A stretch of 6,851 nucleotides of DNA from Candidatus Krumholzibacteriia bacterium (GTDB taxonomy: Bacteria; Krumholzibacteriota; Krumholzibacteriia; LZORAL124-64-63), in assembly GCA_030643455.1 (NCBI GenBank), contig DAOWLV010000173.1, positions 1 to 6,851 of the forward strand, in the 5' to 3' direction. How positions within the stretch are numbered: the first letter of the stretch is position 1; each line of letters starts with the position of its first letter. Positions 1-6,707 of this stretch are shown piece by piece. The notes below the pieces were generated by a model. That model was not told the origin of the DNA, made no database searches, and was given only the letters and a program-made list of their open reading frames with translations. The translations under genes were made by a program, and so were the position numbers.

Positions 1-241
1 TGGCCGCTGGAATGACCAGCGATGCACCGGTCTGTGGGTTGCGACCCATCCTTTTCTTGCGATTGCGACGTTCGAAAGTTCCAAAACCGGTGATCTGCAC
101 CCGATCACCCTTCGCCACGGCGCTGGCGATGATCCCTTCTCGCGGAGAGGTGGAGAAGATGGCATCGATAGCCCTCTTGGCAGCGGCCTTGGTCATTCCG
201 GTCTTCTTCGACAATTGTTCGGTAAGTTCCGTCTTGTTCAT
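1..241 (-). CDS. hup: HU-family histone-like DNA-binding protein (3' end cut by window edge)
   Basis: This is a small nucleoid-associated protein that binds and bends DNA as a dimer. Eighty codons are present from ATG at 241-239; the family is usually about 90-100 residues, so only the C-terminal tail is missing. The start MNKTELTEQLSKKTG is classic HU. The central ITGFGTFERR (about 50-59) and GRNPQTG (about 66-72) are the family signature leading into the DNA-binding beta arm, and IPAA near the cut is where the conserved intercalating proline region begins. Compared with E. coli HU, the turn after helix 2 is about four residues longer (STSPREGIIAS, 30-40), as in some other HU subfamilies. 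The start is fixed by homology and by a near-perfect Shine-Dalgarno. It is separated from lptD by 103 bases with its own promoter candidate. HU versus the related IHF subunits cannot be settled by eye, but the N-terminus and GRNPQTG favour HU. Confidence 0.95.
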   Translation of the reverse strand, partial: MNKTELTEQLSKKTGMTKAAAKRAIDAIFSTSPREGIIASAVAKGDRVQITGFGTFERRNRKKRMGRNPQTGASLVIPAA

Positions 242-245
242 ACAT

Positions 246-257
246 ATCACCTCCTTT
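246..257 (-). promoter_or_regulatory. Very strong ribosome binding site for the HU gene
   Basis: On the minus strand the site reads AAAGGAGGTGAT. Of this, AAGGAGGTGAT matches the expected 16S rRNA 3' tail (GATCACCTCCTT) without mismatch. Eight bases separate GGAGG from the ATG at 241. A second ATG at 245-243 lies closer to the site but opens a different frame, which has only about 53 codons. Homology clearly supports the ATG at 241. Such strong initiation fits a protein made in large amounts. Confidence 0.85.
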
Positions 258-265
258 CAGGGGCC

Positions 266-295
266 ATCAAACCCCGGCCTCAAAGGGATTGTCAA
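266..295 (-). promoter_or_regulatory. Candidate sigma70-type promoter for the HU gene
   Basis: On the minus strand a perfect TTGACA (-35 consensus, 295-290) is followed after 18 bases by TTTGAT (271-266), which matches 4 of 6 positions of TATAAT including the final AT. Transcription would start near 259, leaving a very short leader directly at the Shine-Dalgarno. The -10 box is weak and lacks the second-position A, and the organism's own consensus is unknown. It is the only promoter-like pair in the lptD-HU gap, and HU needs a promoter if the upstream operon ends after lptD. Confidence 0.42.
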
Positions 296-308
296 CCTCT
301 AAATCGAG

Positions 309-333
309 TTTTCCCAGTACTGGCGGGGGAAAA
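309..333. repeat. Inverted repeat just downstream of lptD (possible weak terminator or mRNA 3' hairpin)
   Basis: TTTTCCC (309-315) and GGGAAAA (327-333) are perfect 7-base inverted arms around an 11-base loop. The loop can add pairs through CCAG/CTGG in a competing fold. It lies 12 bases past the lptD stop codon and upstream of the HU promoter candidate. There is no run of T directly after it on the minus strand (CTCGATTT follows), so it is not a textbook Rho-independent terminator. It may stabilise or trim the operon mRNA end, or be chance. Confidence 0.35.
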
Positions 334-344
334 TGGACATCCGG

Positions 345-3300
345 TCAGAAGACTCCGCCGCCGATCGATCCCATGTAGTCCTCCCTGCCGCGGGCGAATT
401 TGAGACTGGGAATGCTCCGCAGGTAGATGCGGAACCCGAACTGGGAGTCGACCGCGCTGATGGTCCTGTTGAACTCGAAACGCCAGCAGTGCAAATCCCG
501 GTGCAGGCTGTACTGCTGCCGGATGGCAGTGCCCGTGACAAGATCAAACGAGGCCTGGAAGCGGACCTGCCAGTTCCGGGTCAGGTTCGTATTTGCAGCG
601 AAGTTCCCGGTCGCCCTTTTCGCCTCCGTGGCGTTTGTGTAACTATATGAAAATGATGCGTTTAAATCGAAAGGAATAAATCGTCCGCCTTCGGTGGGAT
701 CCTTATCGCCTGGCCTTTCCTGCCGCCCGGGCCGATTGTAGAAATCGTAAAAACTGCTTTCCTCGCCATCGAAGAGCTCCTCCTGTTCGGAGGTGTCGAT
801 GAAGTTGCCATCCTCGTCGTATTCACCGTATATGCCTTCGGCTCGTACGCTGTCCGCGACCGCAGCCAGGTCCACCCCAAGCTGGTCGATGGCGGCATTG
901 CGTTCCTGTTCCTGAACCTCACCCACGTCGCCCACGTCCAGACGGCCTGAAAAACTCAGCTGGTAGGAAAATCGAGTTGACTTCAAGGCCAGGGTGTTGG
1001 GATCGATGGAATTGTTGACCTTCAACCTGAGATATCGGCTTTGTCCCGGCTTGACGGTCAAGCCGCTGGCAATGTCCCCCCAGCGCCGGTTCGGCGGCGC
1101 CTGGGGATTGTACGAAGTGTTGAGGCTCCAGTCGATCACACCGTCCAGTTTCTTTTCCGTGAGCGTCGTATCGTTTTCCTGGCTCATGTATTTCAAGTCG
1201 AAACGGTTGTCGAAACCGAGGCCGATGGTGGACCCGTAGTCCTGCCGGCCCTTCAGCCCGGGCCGAACACTCCACGATGAATTGAACCGGGCCGTGTGCC
1301 TTAGCGCGCGGAACCGTCCCACGTTCAGGGGAAACATGCCGTACATGGTCGTACCCAGGGTGGTGCCGAAGGAAAGGCTGGGAGAGGTCTCCTCCACGGT
1401 CAAGGAGGTGTCGCGGTAGGCCCCGCCGGCGGCCAGGTTGGTATCCGGGTTCCAGGTGCGACCTTCCAGTTCGTCGCGCCGCCAGCCCTGCGCCGCGCTG
1501 GCCGAGACGCTCACGTTGAAGATTCCGATACGCGGCGGCCGCACACTCAAGGACCAGTTGCCGTTGGCCTGATAGCTCTTGGAGTCGGTCAGTTCCCTGC
1601 CGACCTCGTTGGCGCTGAATGAATAACCCTGCGAAAAATAGGTATTACGCAGGACATTGCCGGCAAAACTCCCTTTCTCTCCCCCGTGCAGCGAAGGCGC
1701 CAGGGTCAGCTGCTTGACGTTCAACGATAAGCTGGGCAGGGTCATGGAGTAGAGCTGGTTGTTGCTTCCCGGGTCGTCCGGATCCTCGGCATTGGTCCGT
1801 TCGTCCCGCTTGAGGCTGAGATTGGCACCCATGAAGGACCAGTTGCGGCTGACGTAGACGGTGGAATTCAGCTGCCCGCTGATGACGTCCCGATTGTTCG
1901 AGCCGGCCAGGTCATTACTGGTCAGGGTCGTCGAGGCCATCTTGACGTCGGCGCGGAATTTGTAGTCGTCGAAAAGGGTGGGCTGGTTGTGATTCCAGCG
2001 GAACTGCCATTCGCGGGTGGTGGTGCCTTCCCCCAGCCCCTCCTTGCGGGAGTAGTCGAAGCCGCCGTTGAAGGCATATCGATTCACGTAACGGTTCTGG
2101 ATCCGAAAACCGAAATCCCGGCGTTCGTTGTAATCACCCTCGATCAGGAAATCCATGTAGTCATTGGTGGCCCAGTAGTAGCCGAAGTCCCGGATGTAAC
2201 GTCCCTCCCGACTGGACCAGCCGAAATCGAACGAAGGGAAGAGGATTCCGGATTGGCGCCCGGACTTGAGACTCTTGTAGTAGAAGGGCAGGGCAAACAC
2301 GGGAACGTGGCCGATGTGCAGGACGACGGGCGCTGCGACGACCTTGTCCCCCGGACGCATTTTCATGTTATCGGACCAGAAGTGGTAATGCGGATCCTCC
2401 AGGTCGCATGAGGTCATCTTTGCCCTGCATATCTTCATGGTCTGGTCAGGGAAGCGCCGGATGCTTTCGCCCCTGTAGTAGTACTCGTCCATCGCCGTGA
2501 CGCCGCCCTCGACGGCAGCGGTCTTGTGTTCGAAGTTGTACCCCATGCGGTCACCGACGATGCTGTCCGCGTCTTCCACCAGGGGGTTGCCCTCCGCGTA
2601 AAGCTCCCGTTCATCCGTATCCATCATGATATGGTCTGCCATCAGCTTCATGGTGCCGAATTCCAGGGAGCCCTCGCCCTGGATGTCCATGGTCCGGTCC
2701 GCCATTTCAAAGGTCACCTCGTTCCCCGCGTAATCGACCTGCTGCGCATTGGCCAGGAAATCCAGGTTCGATTGACTGGTGTCGAAACCGGCGGCGGCCA
2801 GGGAGTCCAGGGCGGCCGTCAGCAGGGAATCCGCGGATGAAATCTGGGCGGGGCTCGCGCCCAACCAGGTCAGCGTGTCGGCGGCCGCGGCGCTGTCGGC
2901 TCCGGACCGGGCCAGCTGATCCACCAGGCGTCGCGATCGGCCCAGCATCTCCAGCATTGCCGCGATCTTGGCGAAGCGGTATGTGCCCACCGCGTTGCCC
3001 AGGACCTTGACCCTCTTGACCTGCTGATCGCGAAAATTGATGATGATGGTGTCACCGCTGACATCGTTGGTCGCCACCTCATCGGAAAGATCCTGGGGCG
3101 TGAACCTGCTGCGGGCGTTGCCGATCACCACGGTCCGGGTGATTTTCTCGTCGTCGAGTTCCACCGTGATGGAATCCCCCTCCAGGACATCGAGATTCGG
3201 CAGGCCCTGGTAGATACGCGACAGACTGTCCGGTGCCGTGTCCTCCATGCGGCCGTTACCGATCACCAGCACTTCCCGGAGCTGGCCTTCCGCATAGAAG

Positions 3301-4256
3301 AACTCGATCCGGTCGCCCTTCATCACGCTCGAGCTGGCCATGGAGACCTCGGGTGCACCGGTCAACACCATGTGTTCCTGACCGTGGGCCACCGCGGTAT
3401 CGGCCCGGGCCCGGGTCTGTCCCTGGTTGATGCGCACCGAATCGACCATCACCACCCTGTCCTCGCTCCGGTGGAACCGCATCAGGCCTGCCACACTGGT
3501 CAGGACACCCCCCTGTTGTTCCCGGCTCGTCAGGACCGGGTTGACGTCGACCTCGGCTGTCTCCCCTTCCGAGGTGAAAAACGCGTGGTCCCCCGTGACG
3601 AGGCTCTTGGCTTCCGGCTCCATGATGCTCACGTGCCCGAATGCTTCCCCGTTACCGGTCTCACGGTCCTGGAAAATGGTGTCGGCCTTGACCGAATAGT
3701 CCGGGGTCACCAGAAGGGCATCTTCGAACAGTCTGATGTAACGGCCGTCTTCCCGGGATTCCCCGCGCCGGCTCGTCCCGATGGTGCCCTCCTCTTCCAG
3801 ACGCACATTGCCGAAAAAATCTCCCGCGCCCAGATAACGATCGTAGTCGGCCCTGTCACAGGTGAGAACCGCGTCATGACGGGTCAGGCGGACATGCCCC
3901 AGGAACTGGTAGAATTCCTTTTCGCGGTAATAGAAAGCGGTGTCGGCGCGCACGGTCAGGGTGTCGCGGTCGATGAAGACGTTGCCATACATGCAGGAGA
4001 CTTTTTGGCCGTCGATCACCCGGTCGACATAACGATCGGCCAGCGCCCTGGTCTGGAGACGGGGAGACTTTTCCGGGGCCGGATCATCCTGGGCGAAGGC
4101 CCGATCAATGATCCCGCCGATCTGGCAGGCGCCCAGCGTCAACGCCAGGATCACCGCAGGTAAAAGGACATGGTGGAAAAAACCCCGGCCCGACGGCGTT
4201 GCCGCCGCCTTTGTCGGCGCTTGCCGGGCATCTGTCCTGCCGCCGGTTCGGGCCAT
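345..4256 (-). CDS. lptD: LPS-assembly outer-membrane protein LptD, extended form (1303 aa)
   Basis: LptD is the outer-membrane translocon that receives LPS from the periplasmic Lpt bridge and inserts it into the outer leaflet. Residues 1-56 hold a basic n-region and hydrophobic core (about 30-43), followed by LGAC (41-44) and AFA-Q (53-56). Residues about 90-430 and 505-616 contain repeated (A/G)D...GN/GH-V beta units typical of the OstA/LptA jellyroll, separated by an alanine-rich linker (about 428-505). The LptD-specific transition follows: TSCDLEDPHYHFWSDN (615-630), PGDKVVAAP (636-644), and VFALPFYYKSLKSGRQSGIL (653-672). About 600 residues of alternating, aromatic-rich barrel strands follow, ending GGGVF with a terminal Phe, as in many outer-membrane barrels. 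HCWRF near 1256-1260 recalls the conserved C-terminal cysteine region. E. coli LptD is 784 residues, so this form is far longer, mainly through its periplasmic part. The ATG at 4256 overlaps the ROK stop by one base and has only a weak Shine-Dalgarno. No lptE is visible. Confidence 0.93.
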   Translation of the reverse strand: MARTGGRTDARQAPTKAAATPSGRGFFHHVLLPAVILALTLGACQIGGIIDRAFAQDDPAPEKSPRLQTRALADRYVDRVIDGQKVSCMYGNVFIDRDTLTVRADTAFYYREKEFYQFLGHVRLTRHDAVLTCDRADYDRYLGAGDFFGNVRLEEEGTIGTSRRGESREDGRYIRLFEDALLVTPDYSVKADTIFQDRETGNGEAFGHVSIMEPEAKSLVTGDHAFFTSEGETAEVDVNPVLTSREQQGGVLTSVAGLMRFHRSEDRVVMVDSVRINQGQTRARADTAVAHGQEHMVLTGAPEVSMASSSVMKGDRIEFFYAEGQLREVLVIGNGRMEDTAPDSLSRIYQGLPNLDVLEGDSITVELDDEKITRTVVIGNARSRFTPQDLSDEVATNDVSGDTIIINFRDQQVKRVKVLGNAVGTYRFAKIAAMLEMLGRSRRLVDQLARSGADSAAAADTLTWLGASPAQISSADSLLTAALDSLAAAGFDTSQSNLDFLANAQQVDYAGNEVTFEMADRTMDIQGEGSLEFGTMKLMADHIMMDTDERELYAEGNPLVEDADSIVGDRMGYNFEHKTAAVEGGVTAMDEYYYRGESIRRFPDQTMKICRAKMTSCDLEDPHYHFWSDNMKMRPGDKVVAAPVVLHIGHVPVFALPFYYKSLKSGRQSGILFPSFDFGWSSREGRYIRDFGYYWATNDYMDFLIEGDYNERRDFGFRIQNRYVNRYAFNGGFDYSRKEGLGEGTTTREWQFRWNHNQPTLFDDYKFRADVKMASTTLTSNDLAGSNNRDVISGQLNSTVYVSRNWSFMGANLSLKRDERTNAEDPDDPGSNNQLYSMTLPSLSLNVKQLTLAPSLHGGEKGSFAGNVLRNTYFSQGYSFSANEVGRELTDSKSYQANGNWSLSVRPPRIGIFNVSVSASAAQGWRRDELEGRTWNPDTNLAAGGAYRDTSLTVEETSPSLSFGTTLGTTMYGMFPLNVGRFRALRHTARFNSSWSVRPGLKGRQDYGSTIGLGFDNRFDLKYMSQENDTTLTEKKLDGVIDWSLNTSYNPQAPPNRRWGDIASGLTVKPGQSRYLRLKVNNSIDPNTLALKSTRFSYQLSFSGRLDVGDVGEVQEQERNAAIDQLGVDLAAVADSVRAEGIYGEYDEDGNFIDTSEQEELFDGEESSFYDFYNRPGRQERPGDKDPTEGGRFIPFDLNASFSYSYTNATEAKRATGNFAANTNLTRNWQVRFQASFDLVTGTAIRQQYSLHRDLHCWRFEFNRTISAVDSQFGFRIYLRSIPSLKFARGREDYMGSIGGGVF

Positions 4257-4258
4257 CA
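4254..4258 (-). other. TGATG stop-start overlap, ROK kinase to lptD
   Basis: The ROK kinase stop TGA (4258-4256) and the lptD ATG (4256-4254) share one base. No good Shine-Dalgarno precedes the ATG (GGGGATACCCGGCTGATG), so lptD translation probably relies on ribosomes terminating on the kinase gene. The arrangement is seen directly; the coupling is inferred. Confidence 0.65.
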
Positions 4259-5233
4259 GCCGGGTATCCCCATTTCCCGGGCCAGGCAGGCCGCACCCAC
4301 GGCAGCCGCCAGGGGACCCAGTTCGGCGGATACGACCGGAACATTCTTGGACTCCTTGGCCAGGACCAGACCAGGCACGGTTTCACGACAGGGTTTCAGG
4401 ATCAATTCCCCGGCCTGGGCCACTCCGCCGCCGACGATGACCCGGTCGGGATCCAGAAGATTGACGATGTTCCCGATGGCCTGGCCAAGCCGCCGACCCG
4501 CCTCGGCGAATATTTCCGTGGCCACCGCATCTCCGCTGGAAGCGAGTTCCGCCAGGTCCAGGGTATTCAGCAACTCGCCCCGACGCGCCACCAACCGGGC
4601 CAGTTCATCGTCCGCCTTGCCCTCGACTGCAGCTTCGCGGGCCCTGCGCAACAACCCCGTGCTTCCCGCCCAGGCTTCCAGACAGCCCCGGCCGCCACAC
4701 GTGCAGGACGGGCCTGCGGGATCCAGGTTCATGTGGCCGATTTCCCCTGCTCCGAAGTGTGCGCCGACCACGAGTTTGCTGTCGATGATCACGCCCCCCC
4801 CGACTCCGGTCCCCAGGGCGACCATGACCAGGTTCCGGCAATTTCGGCCGGCCCCCTGCCGGAATTCCCCGTACAGGGCACCATTGACATCGTTGGCCAG
4901 GGCCACCGGGATCTTGTGAAATACCGTACCGATGTCTCTCGGGAGGTTTCTGCCCTGCCAGCCCGGAAGGTTGGGTGATCTGCCCAGCTGTCCGGTCGCG
5001 GAGTTGACAATGCCCGCGCAGGCCATTCCCAACCCTGCCAGGCGGGGAAATCCGGACTTGCCCCCCAGCGTGTCGGCCACGGCCGCTCCGAGCCGCTGCA
5101 TGCTGACAGCGATACTGGCCGGGTCGGTGGGAACTTCACCGGAGGTCATGACCGAGCCATCCTGGTCGGTCACCACGTATTTTACCCCGGTTCCGCCCGT
5201 ATCGACTCCGAGGAAGAGATCCTTCTTCACCAT
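4256..5233 (-). CDS. ROK-family sugar kinase, probably glucokinase-like
   Basis: This cytoplasmic enzyme is expected to phosphorylate a hexose (glucose or a related sugar or amino sugar) with ATP. From ATG at 5233 it has 325 residues, a normal ROK length. Visible motifs are LGVDTGGTGVKY (8-19, phosphate-1 loop), GLGMACAGIVN (68-78), ANDVNGALYGE (113-123, with D115 the expected catalytic base), LGTGVGGGVI (140-149, phosphate-2 loop), and GEIGH (163-167). The ROK zinc site CTCGGRGCLE follows, with C177, C179 and C184 plus H167, and VIVGGGVAQAG lies near the C-terminus. ExGH with the zinc motif is typical of glucokinase and N-acetyl-hexosamine kinases, so the exact substrate is not fixed. No DNA-binding N-terminal domain is present, so it is not a ROK repressor. 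An in-frame TTG at 5236 and GTG at 5230 are alternative starts; GTG is best spaced from AAAGGA. A run of eight G encodes the phosphate-2 glycines. Confidence 0.93.
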   Translation of the reverse strand: MVKKDLFLGVDTGGTGVKYVVTDQDGSVMTSGEVPTDPASIAVSMQRLGAAVADTLGGKSGFPRLAGLGMACAGIVNSATGQLGRSPNLPGWQGRNLPRDIGTVFHKIPVALANDVNGALYGEFRQGAGRNCRNLVMVALGTGVGGGVIIDSKLVVGAHFGAGEIGHMNLDPAGPSCTCGGRGCLEAWAGSTGLLRRAREAAVEGKADDELARLVARRGELLNTLDLAELASSGDAVATEIFAEAGRRLGQAIGNIVNLLDPDRVIVGGGVAQAGELILKPCRETVPGLVLAKESKNVPVVSAELGPLAAAVGAACLAREMGIPG

Positions 5234-5235
5234 CA
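5231..5235 (-). other. TGATG stop-start overlap, folC to ROK kinase
   Basis: The folC TGA (5235-5233) and the kinase ATG (5233-5231) share one base, the same arrangement as the next junction. AAAGGA lies just upstream within the last folC codons, three bases from this ATG and six from the following GTG, so either could initiate. Translational coupling is likely. Confidence 0.6.
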
Positions 5236-6702
5236 ATCCTTTCCAATGCGGTCAAGCACCCCGGCCGCCTCCTGCGGGACACGGGTGGCCCCGAGATCGG
5301 TGAAACCCAGCCGGTACAGGGTTTCCGCCACGGTGAAACAGCTTCCTGTAACCAGGACCGTATCTTCGGGCTGCAGATTGCAAGCCAACAGATGCAGCGC
5401 CCGAGGAATGTCCGGCGCCACCGCCACCCGGGGCAAGCCTTCATCATCATCCGGCCAGGCCACCGGTTCACGTCCCCAGTTGCGAAACAAATCCTCCAAC
5501 TCGTCGCGGGTCCTGGAACGGGGCAACGAAACCGGCACACCGATCAGGGCGTCGCACCCCGTGAGCATGGCGGCAGGGTCCGCTGGTGTGTCCTTGTCGT
5601 GCATGGCGCCGAAAACGACAACTTTGCGGCCGGGCCCCTGCCGGGCGGAAAACTCCCGCCACACATTTCCCAGGGCCTGGGCATTGTGGGCGGTGTCGAA
5701 AATCCAATCCGGATCCGTCAGCACGGTCTGGTACCGCCCCGGCAGAAAAAGATTCCCCAACGCGCCCGCCGTATCCCTTGGCAACAACCTCATTCCCAGG
5801 CCTGTTTCAAGTTCGGCCAGGGACAGGATCGCCAGCGCCACGTTACGCCGCATGGTCACCGTACCCGGATCGGGCAGGTCCGGAAATACCTTTTCCCTGA
5901 GCGCCAGATCCCAAGCGCCTCCCTTACGGTCATTCCCGGGGTCAACGCCACTGCCGGACCAGCGTGCCAGCTCGTCCAGGAAATGGCAGGGACTGCCCGC
6001 CAGGACACTGGCGGTGAAAACTTGATTGCGGAATTCTTCCCCGACCCCGCAGAACACGGGCACCCCTCTCTTCAGGAGACCCAGCTTCTCGGCGGCGATC
6101 TCCTCCAGCGAATCTCCCAGGATGCGCTGATGATCCAGACCGATCGTTGTCAACAGGGTGGCCACCGCCGGCAGGGCGTTACTGGCGTCCAGACGACCGC
6201 CCAGGCCGGTCTCGCAGCAGAGGAAATCCACTTTTTCCTCATGGGCGAACTGGACCGCCAGGGCTGTCAAGGTCTCGAACCAGCTGGCCTCGTTTCTTTC
6301 CACAAGTGGTTTGATGGCTTCCACGCTAGAAACAAAGACCTCAGCGTCCACCGGGCGGTCGTTGATCATGATCCGTTCGTGAACATTCAGCAGATGGGGA
6401 CTGGTATAGGTGGCCACCCGGTAACCCGCGGCCTGGAGTAGATGGGCCAGGATCCTGGTGGTGCTGCCCTTGCCGTTGGTGCCGGCGACAACCAGGGTAC
6501 GGAGGTGATCTTCGGGATGACCCAGGTCCGACAATAGTCCCTTGATGCGGACCAGCCCGGGGCGGATACCAAACCTGTTGAGATTGAAGAGCCAGCGCGT
6601 GGCGTCATCACCTGCCACGAAGGGAGGTGCGAGGTCCGGTCCAATGCCGGGCTCGCCGGGATGGCCGGAGACCCCGTCACGGCGGCCGCTGCCGAGGGCC
6701 AC
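5233..6702 (-). CDS. folC: Bifunctional dihydrofolate synthase / folylpolyglutamate synthase FolC
   Basis: This Mur-ligase-type cytoplasmic enzyme adds L-glutamate to dihydropteroate and then to reduced folates, using ATP. In the 489-residue product the motifs appear in order. NLNRFGIRPGL (40-50) is followed by the P-loop AGTNGKGSTTR (73-83), then YTSPHLLNVHERI (99-111) and ETGLGGRLDASN (164-175). TTIGLDHQRILG (185-196) carries the metal-region His191, and EKLGLLK (205-211) holds the probable carbamylated lysine K206. The C-terminal domain has LPGRYQ (320-325), DTAHNAQA (336-343, usually DGAHN or DVAHN) and VVFGAMHDKD (362-371). Length is slightly above the usual 420-450. The GTG at 6702 lies five bases after the accD stop with a poor Shine-Dalgarno. 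It adds about 28 Gly/Pro-rich residues absent from relatives, so the in-frame GTG at 6618-6616 may be the true start. Following accD is a common gene order. Whether both activities are present cannot be read from sequence alone. Confidence 0.95.
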   Translation of the reverse strand: MALGSGRRDGVSGHPGEPGIGPDLAPPFVAGDDATRWLFNLNRFGIRPGLVRIKGLLSDLGHPEDHLRTLVVAGTNGKGSTTRILAHLLQAAGYRVATYTSPHLLNVHERIMINDRPVDAEVFVSSVEAIKPLVERNEASWFETLTALAVQFAHEEKVDFLCCETGLGGRLDASNALPAVATLLTTIGLDHQRILGDSLEEIAAEKLGLLKRGVPVFCGVGEEFRNQVFTASVLAGSPCHFLDELARWSGSGVDPGNDRKGGAWDLALREKVFPDLPDPGTVTMRRNVALAILSLAELETGLGMRLLPRDTAGALGNLFLPGRYQTVLTDPDWIFDTAHNAQALGNVWREFSARQGPGRKVVVFGAMHDKDTPADPAAMLTGCDALIGVPVSLPRSRTRDELEDLFRNWGREPVAWPDDDEGLPRVAVAPDIPRALHLLACNLQPEDTVLVTGSCFTVAETLYRLGFTDLGATRVPQEAAGVLDRIGKD

Positions 6703-6707
6703 GCCTC

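Noticed and set aside
309..333. Calling the inverted repeat after lptD a Rho-independent terminator
   Set aside because: The stem is short and half A/T, and no T run follows it on the transcribed side. It is kept only as an inverted repeat.
1989..2411. 140-codon plus-strand open frame opposite the LptD barrel start
   Set aside because: It lies opposite the most diagnostic part of LptD (PGDKVVAAP and the following strands) and has no independent support.
3372..4163. 263-codon open frame on the plus strand opposite the lptD N-terminal region
   Set aside because: It is a shadow of GC-biased lptD codons. It has no recognisable domain, and lptD repeats explain the sequence.
4170..4978. Two overlapping plus-strand open frames of 249 and 259 codons opposite the ROK kinase
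   Set aside because: They are antisense to clear ROK motifs and low in complexity (Pro, Arg, Ser). They also overlap each other in different frames.
5246..6025. 259-codon plus-strand open frame opposite the 3' half of folC
   Set aside because: Its Ser/Arg/Pro-rich composition is typical of an antisense shadow, and it shows no motif.
6131..6140. TTGACA on the minus strand inside folC as an internal promoter
   Set aside because: No acceptable -10 element lies 15-19 bases downstream, and it sits within conserved folC coding sequence.
5392..6441. 349-codon open frame on the plus strand opposite folC
   Set aside because: It lies wholly antisense to a well-supported folC. Its composition (Gln, Gly, His and Arg rich) is the mirror of GC-rich coding sequence, and no family motif is visible.
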